A stretch of DNA of 64,000 nt from Asterias amurensis (Eukaryota > Echinodermata > Asteroidea > Forcipulatida > Asteriidae): positions 4,691,501-4,755,500 of the forward strand of contig NC_092668.1 in NCBI RefSeq assembly GCF_032118995.1, written 5' to 3'. The position numbers and the translations under genes were made by a program. Of the stretch, positions 31,848 to 44,606 are shown in pieces. Position 1 is the stretch's first letter; each line of letters begins with the position of its first letter. The notes below the pieces were generated by a model. It had not been told where the DNA came from, did no database searches, and saw only the letters and a list, made by a program, of their open reading frames with translations.

Positions 31848-32209
31848 GCTTCTATTTATCGTGTTGCAACAGTAATGTACAATGTATCTTCGCTTCCTTG
31901 ACTAAATTTGATTGTCGCTGGGCAAATTTTTAGTAATCTTAAAGAATAAAACATAGTTAACCCTCCTACTTTGGGTATCATTTTCCAGAGAGTTGATCAA
32001 CCATTTGAAACCATTTAACTGCACAGGTTTTGTAGGGAGGCACAACTGTACTCGGAACAAACTGTGCATTACGTGTAAGGTTGGAAAGAAATAGTTTGGT
32101 CCCCTATGTGTGTTATAAATACACTTAAGTTTGTGGCACACAGGGAGCCAGACAAAGAAGTCTGCCTTGGGCAACACAGAATAGATTTTCTATTGTTGAT
32201 TAAAGGCAG

Positions 32210-32586
32210 TGGACACTATTGGTAATTACTCAAAATAATTATTAGCATAAAACCTTTCTTGGTGACAAGTAATAGGGAGAGGTTGGTGGTATAAAACATT
32301 GTGAGAAACAGCTCCCTCTGAAGTGCCATAGTTTTGGAGAAAGAAGTAATTTTCCACGAATTTGATTTCAAGACCTCAAATTTAGAACTTGAGGTCACGA
32401 AATCAACCATCTAAACGCACACAACTTCGTGTGATAAGGGTGTTTTCTTCTTTCATTATTATCTCGCAACTTTGATGACCGATTGAGCTCAAATTTTCAC
32501 AGGTTTGTTATTTTATGCATATGTTGAGATACACCAACTGTGACAGCTAGTCTTTGACAATTACCAATAGTGTCCACTGCCTTTAA
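32210..32586. mobile_element. MITE family A, full copy
   Basis: A clean copy: TTAAAGGCAGTGGACACTAT at the left, AATAGTGTCCACTGCCTTTAA inverted at the right (last base omitted from the shared repeat), central TTTAGAACTTGAGG hairpin. TTAA at both ends. Confidence 0.85.
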
Positions 32587-32988
32587 CAGACCGATCTATT
32601 TGGCAGGGATGGCCGAATCTTAGCAAAATGTTCAATGTATTAATAAATAGTGACCAACTTCAATATTTCTTCAAAAATTCAATTAAAAACAAATTCATCT
32701 CATAATTGGTTGTTTTTTATTCCAACAAATCATACACTATTTTTGAAAATTTGTGAAACACAATATTGCAAACTTTGGCTACCAGTTTTTTGCTCTGTAT
32801 TTATACCCTATAGTTTTCCTTGGTTGGAAAAAACTGATGTTGCAATAGAGAGGTCTGTGCAGCTGTTAGACACATCAAAAGTTTACTTGGTGCTGATCTA
32901 GGCCAATTTCATAGAGCTACTTATTGAGAGAGTTTCCATTTCAAAGTGCTGCTAACCATACGCACATAAACATGCATGTTAGCCTTCA

Positions 32989-33190
32989 GGGGCAAATTTC
33001 ATAGCGCTGCTAAGCACAAAAATGTGCTTAGCATGAAACTTCTCCCTTGATAAAAACAGGAATGCCAACCAAATTTCCACGTGATTTCCACAGGACTAGC
33101 AAAGAACAGCTGAGTACCAGTAAGAAGCAACATGCAACAAATAGAAATTTGGATGGCATTCCTGCTTAGCAGCGCTATGAAATTGGGCCC
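32989..33190. mobile_element. Hairpin element family D
   Basis: GGGGCAAATTTCATAGCGCT at the left and AGCGCTATGAAATTGGGCCC at the right. The change of AGAGCT to AGCGCT occurs on both arms. Confidence 0.75.
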
Positions 33191-35964
33191 AGGTGCTTAC
33201 TGTATGACTACGAATGACCTAAGTAAACAAGCATGCTGACTGGTTGTAACTTGGGTTTGTTTTAGCCGTGGTAGTACGCGAGTCTCCGCTACCCTCCGCT
33301 ACAAAGACTAGTTTTATTTCAGGTGATGTTTGAATTGTATATGAGAATATTAGGGTAGCTGTAGACAAGTAGTAATTATTTTCCTTTTTCGGGTAGTTTC
33401 TTGACACTCAGATCGTAATTTAGATAATAATGTAAGGCAGTTTTGATTCCTTTTAAGTGTTGAAAAAACACTCTAAGAGAATTTGATGGTTGTTTTTTTT
33501 TCTTCTTTGAGTTTGACTCAAACTGGTTGTTAGAAAATGTTTTCTTCTGTTTTCCTGACTAGTCGCCGCCACCTTGCTGACTTTGCATGAACAAAAAAAT
33601 TAACTCAATCTTAAAACTAATTCCTTAAATCTGTTTTTGTGTCTCAATCTCAGACTTGGTAACATTTTGAATGTTTATCATCAACTACAGATCTGAAATT
33701 TGAAATAAGCTGCAATTCTCAGTAATTAATTAACTAATTAAAATTTTAAAGCAGTATTACTCTTCCTAATTGGTGTTTGTGTTCTGCAAAGTAAAACAAA
33801 TTAACGAGTTCAATGTAAGGTCACTAACAATTAAATTTGTGCACAATAAACTTCAGCTGTGGTGTTTTTGTTGAAAATTAAATGACGTACAACTTAGTCA
33901 GTGCACCTTTTTGGTGAAATGATAGTGCTTTTAAGTAGCAGCAGGCACACAGGGTACATGACCTATTATATGTGGTGGGAATCCAACAACAGATGGGCCC
34001 AATTTCATAGAGCTGCTTAACAAAACTGTCTGCTTAGCAGAAGTGAGATGAAGAAATATTCTGCTGCAATTTTACAGCTTTTTAAATTTTTCATTTTGTT
34101 GTCGGCCAAAACAAAAATAAGTGGGCCTTTATTGAGGTTGTCTGATTTATTTTGTTGTGTTTATGGCCAGCATGGAAAGCTACAAAGGTGCATTTATTTT
34201 CTTAAATAATATTTGTGGATGTTAAATGGTTTCATGGGAACCTTACCATGACAAAATCAGAAAACAGTTTTCTTTTTGGGTAATCTACAAATCTTTGGTG
34301 AGCAGGCCGCAAACTAGAGGATATACACATCTTCGTAGTTTTTTAATCCATGGTTTATTTTACTAGTTTTAAGTTTAAAAACTTTAACTAAATTCTTAAC
34401 AATCTCTGTCGTATTTATGCGTTTTATGTGTTTGTAAACGTTGTGCTAATTAATGCATTAACAATAAATGTGCATTTCGTGTACACAATGTAGTTGTCTA
34501 CCGGTTGCAAAAGAAAATATTTTTTGTTGATTGTTTTTGTGGTATTATTCTTAAGGCTCAAATAAAAAATGCCTCAACGACCTACAAAACACTCTGGAGA
34601 TGACCCCCCCCCCCCCGGCGGTGGCGGGCTGATAATGTGGAATTAAACAAATATTTTTTGTAAAATTATGCAAATCGTCGGAAATGCCCGTGTAAAACGT
34701 TGTTTAGGGACATGATATTAAACATACCCTTCCAAACAGAAACCAAAAATGATGAAATTGTAAGAGTATTTTTTTTTATAGCCGTATTTCAGATCCTTTC
34801 AAAAACTTTCTAATAATGGTAGCATTGCCGTCAAACTATTTGAAGTACAATAATCAGCAGTCATGCGTATTGCTTTTGAGCACAGCATGTATTCACAAGG
34901 AGAACGAGTAATATCAAAGCTACAAAGACTTCCCCGTTACACAATTTGCAATAATTTATGGAAGAAACAAAGACAAAAATTAAGCGGGACCAACGACCTC
35001 CGGGCCAACGTGCCAATGTCCTAGGGACCCCCCCCCCCGGAGACTTCCCACCCCCTCCCCATTTATAGGAAACATAGGCTGGAGGAGGTATTGGAAGAAG
35101 TTTATATTTGGGAGGGGGTGGGGAGAGATACACAGAGTCTCCTGCCAACTGAACTATAGCCCCAATGGTGGCATTTTCCCTTTCAAACATTTTTACTTGG
35201 GACACCAGTCAGAAGCCATTCAACCTGCTACCGTGTTACAGCCAGGGATCACAACTAAGTGTAAATAAAGTCCTTCTGCAAAAAAACTTTAAAGTCCCGT
35301 CTCAGTCTCACTGCCGCTCTTAAACCGTCCGGACCTGTCCTTGTATATACAGTTTAATTTAGATGTTCATGCATTAAACATAACGGTTGTCGGTTAGTGA
35401 TAAAATGAACTACGTCAATGATTCCATCAATCAATAATTGAGCTGACCCAAGACTCTCTCCTTACAAAAAGAAATAATCGATTCATGGTGCAGTGGCATA
35501 TCCGCAACGCCTCAACAAGGGACGTGTAACTATAATAAATACTTGATTAGTCCACCCTATAATGTATATTTAGACTTCCTCACTCGCTAAATTCTTACGA
35601 AGGATTTTTCAGACGGGGTATCTTTCCCAAAATTGCCCGAGACAATCTCTGTTGCCCGAGACAATCTGATGGCCAGACGATGTCTGTAAGCAAAGACGAC
35701 TTGGGACGTCATGTCATTTTGTTGTGACATTCCATGGAAATGAGGAATCTATTTTTCACCGTCATGATGTAAAGTTACAAGGAATGAATGCAATTTCGGT
35801 GAGTTTTAACTGGTATCTTTGAACCATTACACTGGAATTCTGAGGAGGAGCATTACATACTTGAGATCAAGAACGAGAGGCAAATCTTACACTCCACACT
35901 TTCTTTCCGAGTTGTCAGTTTTCTTTCACAGAAAAGATGACAACTTGAAGTTATATAGTTATTC

Positions 35965-36338
35965 TTAAAGGCAGTGGACACTAATTGTCAAAAACTAGCC
36001 TTCACAGTTGGTGTATCTCAACATGCATACAATTACAAACCTGTGAAAATTTGAGTTCAATCGGTCATCAACGTTGCGAGATAATAATGAAAGAAGAAAA
36101 CACCCTTTTCACACGAAGTTGTGTGCGTTTAGATGGTTGATTTCGAGACCTCAAGTTCTAAAACTTGAGGTCTCGAAATCAAATTCGTGGAAAATTACTT
36201 CTTTCTCCAAAACTATGGCACTTCAGAGGGAGCTGTTTCTCACAATGTTTTATACCACCAACCTCTCCCCACTTGTCACCAAGAAGGGTTTTATGCTAAC
36301 TAATTTTGAGTAATTACCAATAGTGTCCACTGCCTTAA
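35965..36338. mobile_element. MITE family A, left member of an abutting pair
   Basis: TTAAAGGCAGTGGACACTAA to TGTCCACTGCCTTAA. Its terminal TTAA is shared with the next copy. Confidence 0.85.
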
Positions 36339-36715
36339 GGCAGTGGACACTATTGGTAACTGTCAAAATCCAGTCTTCTCACTTAGTGTATCTCAACATC
36401 TACATAAAATAGCAAACTTGTGAAAATTTGAGCTCGATTGGTCGTCGGAGTTGCGTGATAACTATGAAAAAAAAACACCCTTGTGACACGAAGTTGTGTC
36501 ATGTCAATGCTTGATTTCGAGACCTCAAATTCTAAACTTGAGATCTCGAAATCAAATTCGTGGAAATTTACTTCTTTCCGAAAACTACATCACTCACAGG
36601 GAACCGTTTCTCACAAGGTTATATAATATCAACCTCTCCCTATTACTAGTAACCAATTAAGGTTTTATGTATATAATTAATTTGAGTAAATACCAATAGT
36701 GTTTACTGCCTTTAA
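36335..36715. mobile_element. MITE family A, right member of an abutting pair
   Basis: Begins with the TTAA that ends the previous copy, then GGCAGTGGACACTATTGG; ends GTGTTTACTGCCTTTAA. More diverged than its neighbour. Confidence 0.85.
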
Positions 36716-37129
36716 TAAAGAGACATGTATTATTATTGTCTTTGGATTTGGCGCTTTGGGCTATTAAAAGGGTTCGTTTGGAAATGAGTATATTGAAGAG
36801 CAAATTGTTATAGTCATATATATGCCTTGAAGTTGTGTGGTTTGTGTGAAATTTCATGACAGAACAAGGTCAACTAATTTGCAGAACCAAATAATTTGTT
36901 TTCCACAAAATGGCGGATTGTTTTTTTACTGTTTGTGTTACCGTACCAAAAATTACGACACTTCGTATACGAATTAACAGTAGGTGCAAGAACACCCCCT
37001 CAAAAGATTAGGAGCAATGACTCAAAACATCACATTTTGAGAAACTTGATGGCAATGCGTCCTTTTAATCACACTTTGTTTGAGTGGCTCATAAGTGTGA
37101 CCATGTTGTCAGAGTAAAATTTATTTGTT

Positions 37130-37430
37130 TGCATGTTCAGCCCCATATGTGTCGGGCCGGGTCTGAGGTAATCTGGCAGCATGCTCTATGTTCCTCAGAC
37201 CCGTTTATCCAGTTGTGGAGACAGGGCATTCAGTCAACACTTCAACCCGCCTCTGGAACCCTCAAGGACACACATGACATATCACGATTCCAACATTCTC
37301 TCGAAACCCATCTCTTCAAATTAGCCTTTGAGATATTGAGTGAAATTTTCTTCTTGTTCTTTGACCAGCGCCTTTGAATATTTTACAGATTAAGTGCGCT
37401 TTAACAATTATTATATGTTATACTTTTCAA
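37130..37430 (+). mobile_element. LINE 3' fragment
   Basis: An open frame reads SRFQHSLETHLFKLAFEI, the kind of C-terminal tail seen in CR1/L2-like ORF2 proteins. It is followed by AAGTGCGCTTTAACAATTAT, a typical LINE 3' end. The rest of the element is absent. Confidence 0.5.
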
Positions 37431-38129
37431 AATGAATACCACGACCATGAAGACACATCACAACAAAATGTGTATATAATTATCCAACTATAACAAAACT
37501 TCATGTCTTGCCTAAGGCACCGTGTAAAACGACTGAAAATAACCTTGGGAAGTCTACATTTGTTGTTGATGGAAGAGTAAATTACCAACCATCTTGTATT
37601 AGTCAAAAACGTGTTCCAGACAGCTTCTGAACAATTGTGATCAAAGTACAAACTTCGAAACAGTTTACGATTTTATGAAGAGGTTTTTCTGTGCTCAGGT
37701 CGGGCATTTTTGATAAGTCTGCAAACTAAATAAGCAACCGGTAATTTGGAGGTCTTTTTGTGCTTCCTTGACTTTGGTATTGCTACATGTATGATCACGA
37801 GCAGGCGAAGCTTTCTGTTGTTATACCAATAGGGCCTCATGCACGTGCTATGGTCTTTATTTTGGAGGATTGTGGAGTGTCGTGGCGTAGAATCGGGCAT
37901 GAGGTCCTTGGAAAAAGAAGGACAATATTTTTTTGTTAGCTCAAGGGCTGACCAACATAACAAAAATGCATGGTTTTATATTATATTTCAGAGATATTAA
38001 TTCACAATTCTTCAATCTGATTTTTCTTGGAAGGTGCAACATAATAAAAAAAGGTAGGAGGAATATTATCATGCCTTATAATAAAAAATTACTATACAAG
38101 TTTTTCACTTAGTAATGTTTTTCTTCCAG

Positions 38130-41017
38130 GGTTCGTGAAAACGAATTGTCTTTGAAACGCCATGGGAAAGATCGACTATTCGCAGGCCGTCTCTTTCAGC
38201 TACAGTTCAGGCAGCTCGGCTGTAGACGAAGGGGAAGATGAAGACCTCATTAAAGAGAGGAAGAGACGGGAAGAATCTGTTCGAAGAGCCAAAATTATCG
38301 AAGAAAGAAAGAGAGCAGCCCAGGGAAGAGGTCGCGGGAGAGGTAGAGGTCAAGGAGGTGGACAGAGGAGACCACCACCGTCTGCCGCGGCACAACAACG
38401 GCGTCAAGCCAACAGGCCGGAGCCCCTAGAAAACATCGATGAGGGGAGCGAGAGCAGGTTGGCTTCGGCTGCAACGAGCAAGGCACCATCCGCAAGAGGG
38501 CGTGGTAGAGGAAGGGGGAGACCTGCTAACAACGCAGGTCCTTCAAGAGTGCAATCTAGACAGTCACTGCGCCCCGTGACGTCACAGTCTCTGAGACCGG
38601 AGACATCACAATCCAAACGTCCAATAACTGCTCAGTCTAACCATGCAGAGCCCAAGGAAAAACCGCCACCAGAAGAACCAAAAGTGAAAGAGGAAGAACC
38701 GAAGGAGGAAGAACCAAAAAAGGAAGAACAGAAAGAGGAACCTCAAGAACAACCTGCACCAGAACCCCAACCAGTTAAAAAGAAGACATTCGGAGCGGCA
38801 GTCAGAGCGAACATTTTCATGCGATCCTTCTTCGGGAAAAAGAAACAAGAAGAGCCTGAACCCGAACCGGAACCCGAGAAGAAAGAAGAAGAAAATGAAG
38901 AAGAGGAAAAACCTGAGGAGGATAAAGAAGGCGAAGAGGAGGCAGCTAAACAGGAGGATGAAGAAGAAAAGAAGGACGAAGAACAAGAGGCCCCACCTCC
39001 ACCCCCTCCACCGCCTAAAAGTCCCTCACCCGAACCAAAGGAACCGGAGGCCGATACAGAACCGAAGAAGGAAGAAGAGGAGGAAAAAACACCGACACCA
39101 GTTCCAGAACCGGAACCAAAGCCAGAGTCTCCAGCAATAGTGGAGGAGGAAGGAGCTGAGCGGAAGAGTCTTGTCAGCATCAAGGAGGAAGTCAAAGAAG
39201 AGGAAAAGATCAAAACACCTGAACCTCCTCCACAAGATGATGAAATGACCGAGGCAGACAAGGAGAAGGCAAGGGGGATCCTCGGCTCTCTATTCGGCAA
39301 ACGCAAGACAACGCTAGCACCGGCAGTCCGGGCTTCTCGCACAAGCCTCCAAAGCATCGGCTCGGAATCTCAAGAAGAGAAAGCCAAGAAGGGCTTCTTG
39401 AAGGGGCTCTTCGGACGCAAGAAATCAGATGATGATGATGAGTCAATGAGGGCGTCTAGAGTCAGTCTCAACCGGAGTAGGGTGTCACTTCAGCCTTCCT
39501 CAGAGACGGGCAACAGTCCTAGGAATGAACCGGTGGTCACTGTCAAGCCACCAACCCCTCAACCACCGGTAGTTAAATCGCCAACGCCCACACCCCCACC
39601 ACCCCCTCCCGAACCGAAACCAGAAACGTCCACCACCTCAAACCGACCAGTTGTTATCATCAACACAAGTGCAAATGACGGGTCATTCCAGAGGACGCTA
39701 ATCGAAGCCCTAAGAGGGAACGTCTCAACAACCGACGAACCAGAACATAAACAACCTAAGGAGATACAACCAGAGCAGCCTCAATCACCCCAGCAGCCCC
39801 AAGGAGTACCTCCCAACATTGCGTACACCGGACTTTCCCCTCAGGTGGTCCCATATCCGATGTTCCAGCCTCCGCAGCCGTTTTACGGCCAACCCAATCC
39901 GTACATGTATCCCCCTCAAATGATGCCGGGCTACGGTGGATACCCGGGCGGCTATCCGGGCGCTTTCCCACAGTTCAATATGTCCATGCCACCGGTTAAT
40001 AACCCAATGTTTCCCCAACCGCAAAACATGGTCTACCAACAGCAGCAGCCACAACCTGTCCAACAAGCCGTGCCAATCCAACAACAGCAGCCATTAGCTC
40101 AACAACGAGCCAATCAGATAAGTTATACTCAACCAACAACAGGCGCGAACTCGTACACCCCACGTGGTCATCAAGTCCAGCAAACAGTCAATAACAATCA
40201 ACCATTACATATTGTTGAGAAACTTGACGCAGCGTTGGAAGCAGAGAGACGACGCCCGAAAGTTCCCGAAGACGAGTTCGAAGACTCGGATTCCGACGAT
40301 AATTTTTACAGCGCGGAACAAAGAAGGATCAAGAGGAAAAAGAGGAGGGCAAAGGAAGAGAAAAGGACTGAGAGGGAGAGGCGGCGGCGAGACGAAGACG
40401 AGCGAGAACGCGAACGGGAAGTGGAGAGGAAATCTAAACCCCGGACTCCATCTCCACCCCCACCAGACATTGACCTCACCGGGTTGTTGTCATTGATTGA
40501 GACGGGGCAGGAGCCACCTGAGCCCGGTAGGGAAGAACCCGCCGAGGACGGTCAAGAATCTCGCCCGGACACCAGTAACACCAACGGCAAAGTACCCCTA
40601 ACCGAAGAAGACGAACTTAGTCAATTGTTAGCTCAACTCGGCGCAGCACCATCCTCTGGAACACCGGTCCCGAAAAGTGCCAAAAAGAGAAGAAAATCAT
40701 CCGCGCCTAAAGTGGAACACCGTGAAAATACTCTATCAACAATGCTTCGCGAGGAAGACCAAAAACTCGATCAGTTAAAATACAACTCAAACCGAAGGAA
40801 ATCCACCACTGACTTCAGGACTAAAAGCAGAGGTGAACAAGAAAAACGCAGTTCAGTGCCGAATTTGGGGCTGTACCCCATGGGGCAGCCAGGGGTCCAA
40901 TCCCCCGGTCAGTTTTCCGGGATAAATCCGGAACAACCGCGGACCATGTCAGCCGAAAGACTTTTGCACGAGGCTCAGAAAAAACTTATGTCGGTTCAAC
41001 AATCTCTCCAAACATGA
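38130..41017 (+). CDS. Large disordered protein, unknown function, single coding exon
   Basis: Coding part 38162-41017, 951 residues. The start is firm: GCCATGG context and an in-frame TGA nine bases upstream. A good acceptor (TTTTTCTTCCAG at 38118-38129) suggests a spliced 5' UTR. In order: MGKIDYSQAVSFSYSS; a basic RG-rich block (about 58-120); a long Glu/Lys/Pro block (about 165-360) with a run of eight prolines; three repeated hydrophobic-basic motifs, RSFFGKKK (221-228), GSLFGKRK (375-382), KGLFGRKK (415-421), the last two followed by RASRTSL and RASRVSL; a Pro/Gly/Tyr/Gln-rich block (about 550-690); a charged helix rich in RRKRE; a C-terminal SAERLLHEAQKKLMSVQQSL. I do not recognise the family. 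The composition suggests a scaffold or cytoskeleton-linked protein, but that is a guess. Possible poly(A) signal ATTAAA at 41091. Confidence 0.85.
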
Positions 41018-41090
41018 TGTAGGCCACTGTATGCACAAAACCTAATGTTATTTACAAAATTTAAATATTGACAAGTCAAACCTTATTTTA

Positions 41091-41096
41091 ATTAAA
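41091..41096 (+). promoter_or_regulatory. Possible poly(A) signal
   Basis: ATTAAA 74 bases after the stop of the disordered-protein gene. Confidence 0.35.
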
Positions 41097-41596
41097 AAAT
41101 TTAAATATTTACATGACGTATTACGACTGTGAAAATGTTTACGGAAAACTTTAAAGGTTTCAGTCAGCTTTTAATGCCAATGAATTTGAATGCCAAGCGC
41201 AGGTCACATGCTTTGGTTAATTTGTGACCCGTAAAATTGCGCTTTTTGTTTTATTCACTATAGAACACAAGATGCCCAATGGAGAAATTGTTGACAACGC
41301 GCAAGTCTTGTAGTGGTCTGCTGTTGACAATCTGATCGAGAAAAAAAAAAAACGAAAAAAAAAACAAACATAATAATTGTGAAAAACGCAATACTTGAAA
41401 TTAAGTCCCGTGGGATGATTCCAAAGATCTCAACACAAACGAGCGGGAAAATTTTAACCATGGACGATTAATATCTCCTGTGAAAATAAATAAATAAATC
41501 CACAAATCACGGTAAAAATTGTAAATGGGCAAATATTTTATTGACCAACTCTTAGCAATTTTGAGAGAAGTCATAAATAAGTACACTGTCCTGAAA

Positions 41597-41954
41597 TTAA
41601 AGACAGTGGACACTATTGGTAATTACTAATTACGAGTAATGGGGAGTGGTTTGTGGTATAAAACATTGTGAGAAACAGCTCCCTCTGAAGTGACCTAGTT
41701 TTGGAGAAAGGAGTAATTTTCCTCGAACTTGATTTCGAGACCTCAAGTTTAGAACTTGAGGTCTCGAAATCAACCATCTAAACGCACACTACTTCGTGTG
41801 ACAAGGGTGCTTTTTTCTTTCATAGTTATCTTGCAACTCCGACGACCGATCGAGCTCAAATTTTCACAGGTTTGTTATTTTATGCATATGTTGAGATACA
41901 CCAAGTGAGAAGACTGATCTTTGACAATTACCAATAGTGTCCACTGTCTTTTAA
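41597..41954. mobile_element. MITE family A, full copy
   Basis: TTAAAGACAGTGGACACTAT to AATAGTGTCCACTGTCTTTT then AA. The G to A change in GGCAG occurs on both arms. Confidence 0.8.
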
Positions 41955-42399
41955 CATAACCATAACCAATAAGGCACCTTCTTAAAGAGTTAAAGGCGCT
42001 GGACCGCTACGATTTCCGTAAACAATTTAATACATACATGTACATTTAACATTGTGAACTTATTCCATCTCATGATTGTGACACTTTACCTTAATTAAGT
42101 TGACAATAAGTCACGTGCCTTAAGTTTAAAGGCGTACACACCCTCCTACATGTACTTTGCCTAAATTATTTCAAACCAAAAGTTGAATGGAAATTAAGAC
42201 AAAACTTAAAGGAACGGTACCTTTAAATAAATTTAACTAAATATAAATTCGATATACAAATCTTATTTCATCGGAGGACTATAATGAGTAAATAGTGAAA
42301 AAACAAAACCTGCATGGTACACTTTTTTAATGTTAGTTTTACGAACTTCAGAAAATGTATTCTTGGCGGGAACAGGTTAGAGGGGAAACTCAGTGATGA

Positions 42400-43065
42400 A
42401 CGATGTTTACATCAGCTGGCAACTGTGTACTGTGTAGATCAATTCACATAAATTTATATTGATATCACATTGCAGATTCAAAACCACAGTGGATGATACT
42501 GAATGGTCAAACAGTTGGAGGGTTGACTGTGTACTGTGTTAATGCTTTCACCACATGATACCGTATTGCAAGCGAGCATAGTTTATCATGCAAAACAGCA
42601 TTGGATGATATTAAATGGTCAGCCAGTAAGTGGGTTGACTGTGTACTGTGTAAATGCATTCAAATCATGATATCATTGCAGCCTGGAATAGTTTATCATT
42701 CAAAACCACAGTGGTTAATATTAAAAAGTCAAACGGTAAGAGGGTTGACTGTGCACTGTGTAGATGCATTCACCATAAGGCATGCTGGAACAGTTTATCA
42801 TTCAAAAACCACAGTGGTTAATATTGAACGGTCAAACAGTAAGAGGGTTGACTGTGTACTGTGTAGATGCGTTCACCATAAGGCAGGCTGGAACACTTTA
42901 TCATTCAAAAATCACAGTGGTTAATATTGAAAAGTCAAACAGTAAGAGGGTTGACTGTGTACTGTGGTAATGCTTTCACCACATGATTTTATATTGTAGG
43001 CTGGTATAGTAATTATCTATTAGGCCTATTCAAAACCACAATGGATGATATTGAATGGTAAGACA
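42400..43065. repeat. Minisatellite, unit about 110-120 bp
   Basis: Five to six units with GGGTTGACTGTGTACTGTGT, GTTTATCATTCAAAACCACA and GGTTAATATTGAA. The unit is the same family as the array in HM13 intron 4 (28300-28690). Confidence 0.85.
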
Positions 43066-43837
43066 GTGGGTGGGAGTCCTATCAAATTAAAACACATTTT
43101 CATAGTGAAGCACCAATATGTTCAGTGACATGAAATTATAGCTATACTTCATATAATTTTACTTAATTTGTTTTTGTAAAATATACATTTTAGACAAAAA
43201 TCTTCCTTTGCTCAAAGACAAAAATATCATTAATAAATACTTATATCATATAATATTATTTGCATAATTTTTAAATTATCCATGACTTTAAACATACTGT
43301 GAAACAAAAACTGGAAATATTAGAGAAAGAATTTGAAAACAAGTATAAAGCAAACTAAAATGAGATGGGAATTCTTTTTAAATAAACTACATGTAAGCAC
43401 CAATATCCAAAGAACTGTGAAAAGATCAATTCTGTCTTTATCTTTTTTCCATCTCAACTCTTCCAAGCATTGTTATTTATTCTGATCAACAAAACCTTTA
43501 TTATTTAACTCTGAGCTTCTTAAATAGAACAGCCAAATATTATTTCAGTATCTACATAGTGTTGGTGGCTCATGCTGTGTAATAATAAAAATACATATAG
43601 GCTAGTGAACCATTCTTGTGTAGCGCATACGTGTATATCACAATCACAGAGAAGTCTCTATGCGCTTTGAGACTTCTCTATGCGCTTTGAGACGATAACA
43701 AAAGAGAAGTAAAAGTTAATAGAGATGTATGGACTACAGGCTTAACTAACATCCTGTTGGTGGCTAATTTAAGTATGGAATACAGGCTTCGAATGTCGTC
43801 TTTTAATGGCAAAATTAAAAAAAAAGTACTACAATAT

Positions 43838-44072
43838 TTCAAGGGGCACCAGGGCAAAGACCAGGGGCATGGAGGCAATTACCTTTGTGAAGTATCAAAC
43901 CTGATACTGGACAATTTCAAGGGGCAATAAAAGGCAATGACCAGAGCCATGGAGGCAATTATCTCTGTGAAGTACTATATCATGCCTTGTACTGGAACAT
44001 TTTATGGGGCAATAAGGCAATGACCAGGGGCATGGAGGCAATTGCCTCTGTGCAGGCAGTATCAGGCCTGGA
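43838..44072. repeat. Minisatellite, three units of about 75 bp
   Basis: Each unit has GGCAATGACCAGGGGCATGG or a near form, then AGGCAATTACCTCTGTG and a variable tail. Confidence 0.75.
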
Positions 44073-44606
44073 TTTTATAAACATTTTTATGAGGACATCA
44101 CAAACGTTGCATCTGCGAATAGTCTGTAGAGTATCGCGCATATTTCAACACGTGTCCGTTAAAGTTTGCAATTTTGTTTCCTCAGAAGTTGAAGTAATAT
44201 GAGCAAGACCAAAATCCCCACAAGACTTGCTCGATCTTTACTCAATGTCTCCTAAATAATACAATTAATTTTTTTTTAATGCTTCATAATTTTTTTTTTT
44301 TTAAACTCTGCATCAACTTGACACCACTTTTTAACCTGTTGCTTTTAAGTACCAAGTGGTAATTTAAAGACAATCTTGTCCTTTTTTCTTTAAGTAAAGT
44401 ATCACTAAGAAAAAAATATATATACACAACATGCACAAGAAGCTCTGTAGGGTGTAGTTTAACATTTACAATGCCCAATAAGTACAACTGATCCACTAGC
44501 ATGGCAGTGATCAGAGTTGTTAAGATATCATGGCTGCCATGGAAACCATTAAAAAGACACGCATACCTGTGGCCATCTTTCTGGTTACTATGGCAACTAG
44601 ATTGAC

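Larger units (their letters stand above)
31900..38129. other. Intergenic region dominated by repeats
   Basis: Holds the family A, family D and LINE copies listed separately, C runs near 34604 and 35030, and AT-rich unique DNA. No exon is supported. The open minus frames at 34861-35205 and 37673-37963 show no family features. Confidence 0.5.
41960..44606. other. Intergenic region and probable 3' UTR of the antiporter gene
   Basis: Outside the minisatellites at 42400-43065 and 43838-44072 I see no gene. TTTATT words near 43495 on the plus strand could be minus-strand AATAAA signals for the antiporter mRNA, but none is decisive. Confidence 0.4.

Noticed and set aside
38743-39357. Minus-strand open frame of 204 codons, Ser/Phe-rich
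   Set aside because: Antisense shadow of the Glu/Lys/Pro-rich part of the disordered-protein gene.
42400-43065. CRISPR-like array
   Set aside because: Whole units repeat with no constant-repeat and unique-spacer pattern, and the context is animal DNA.
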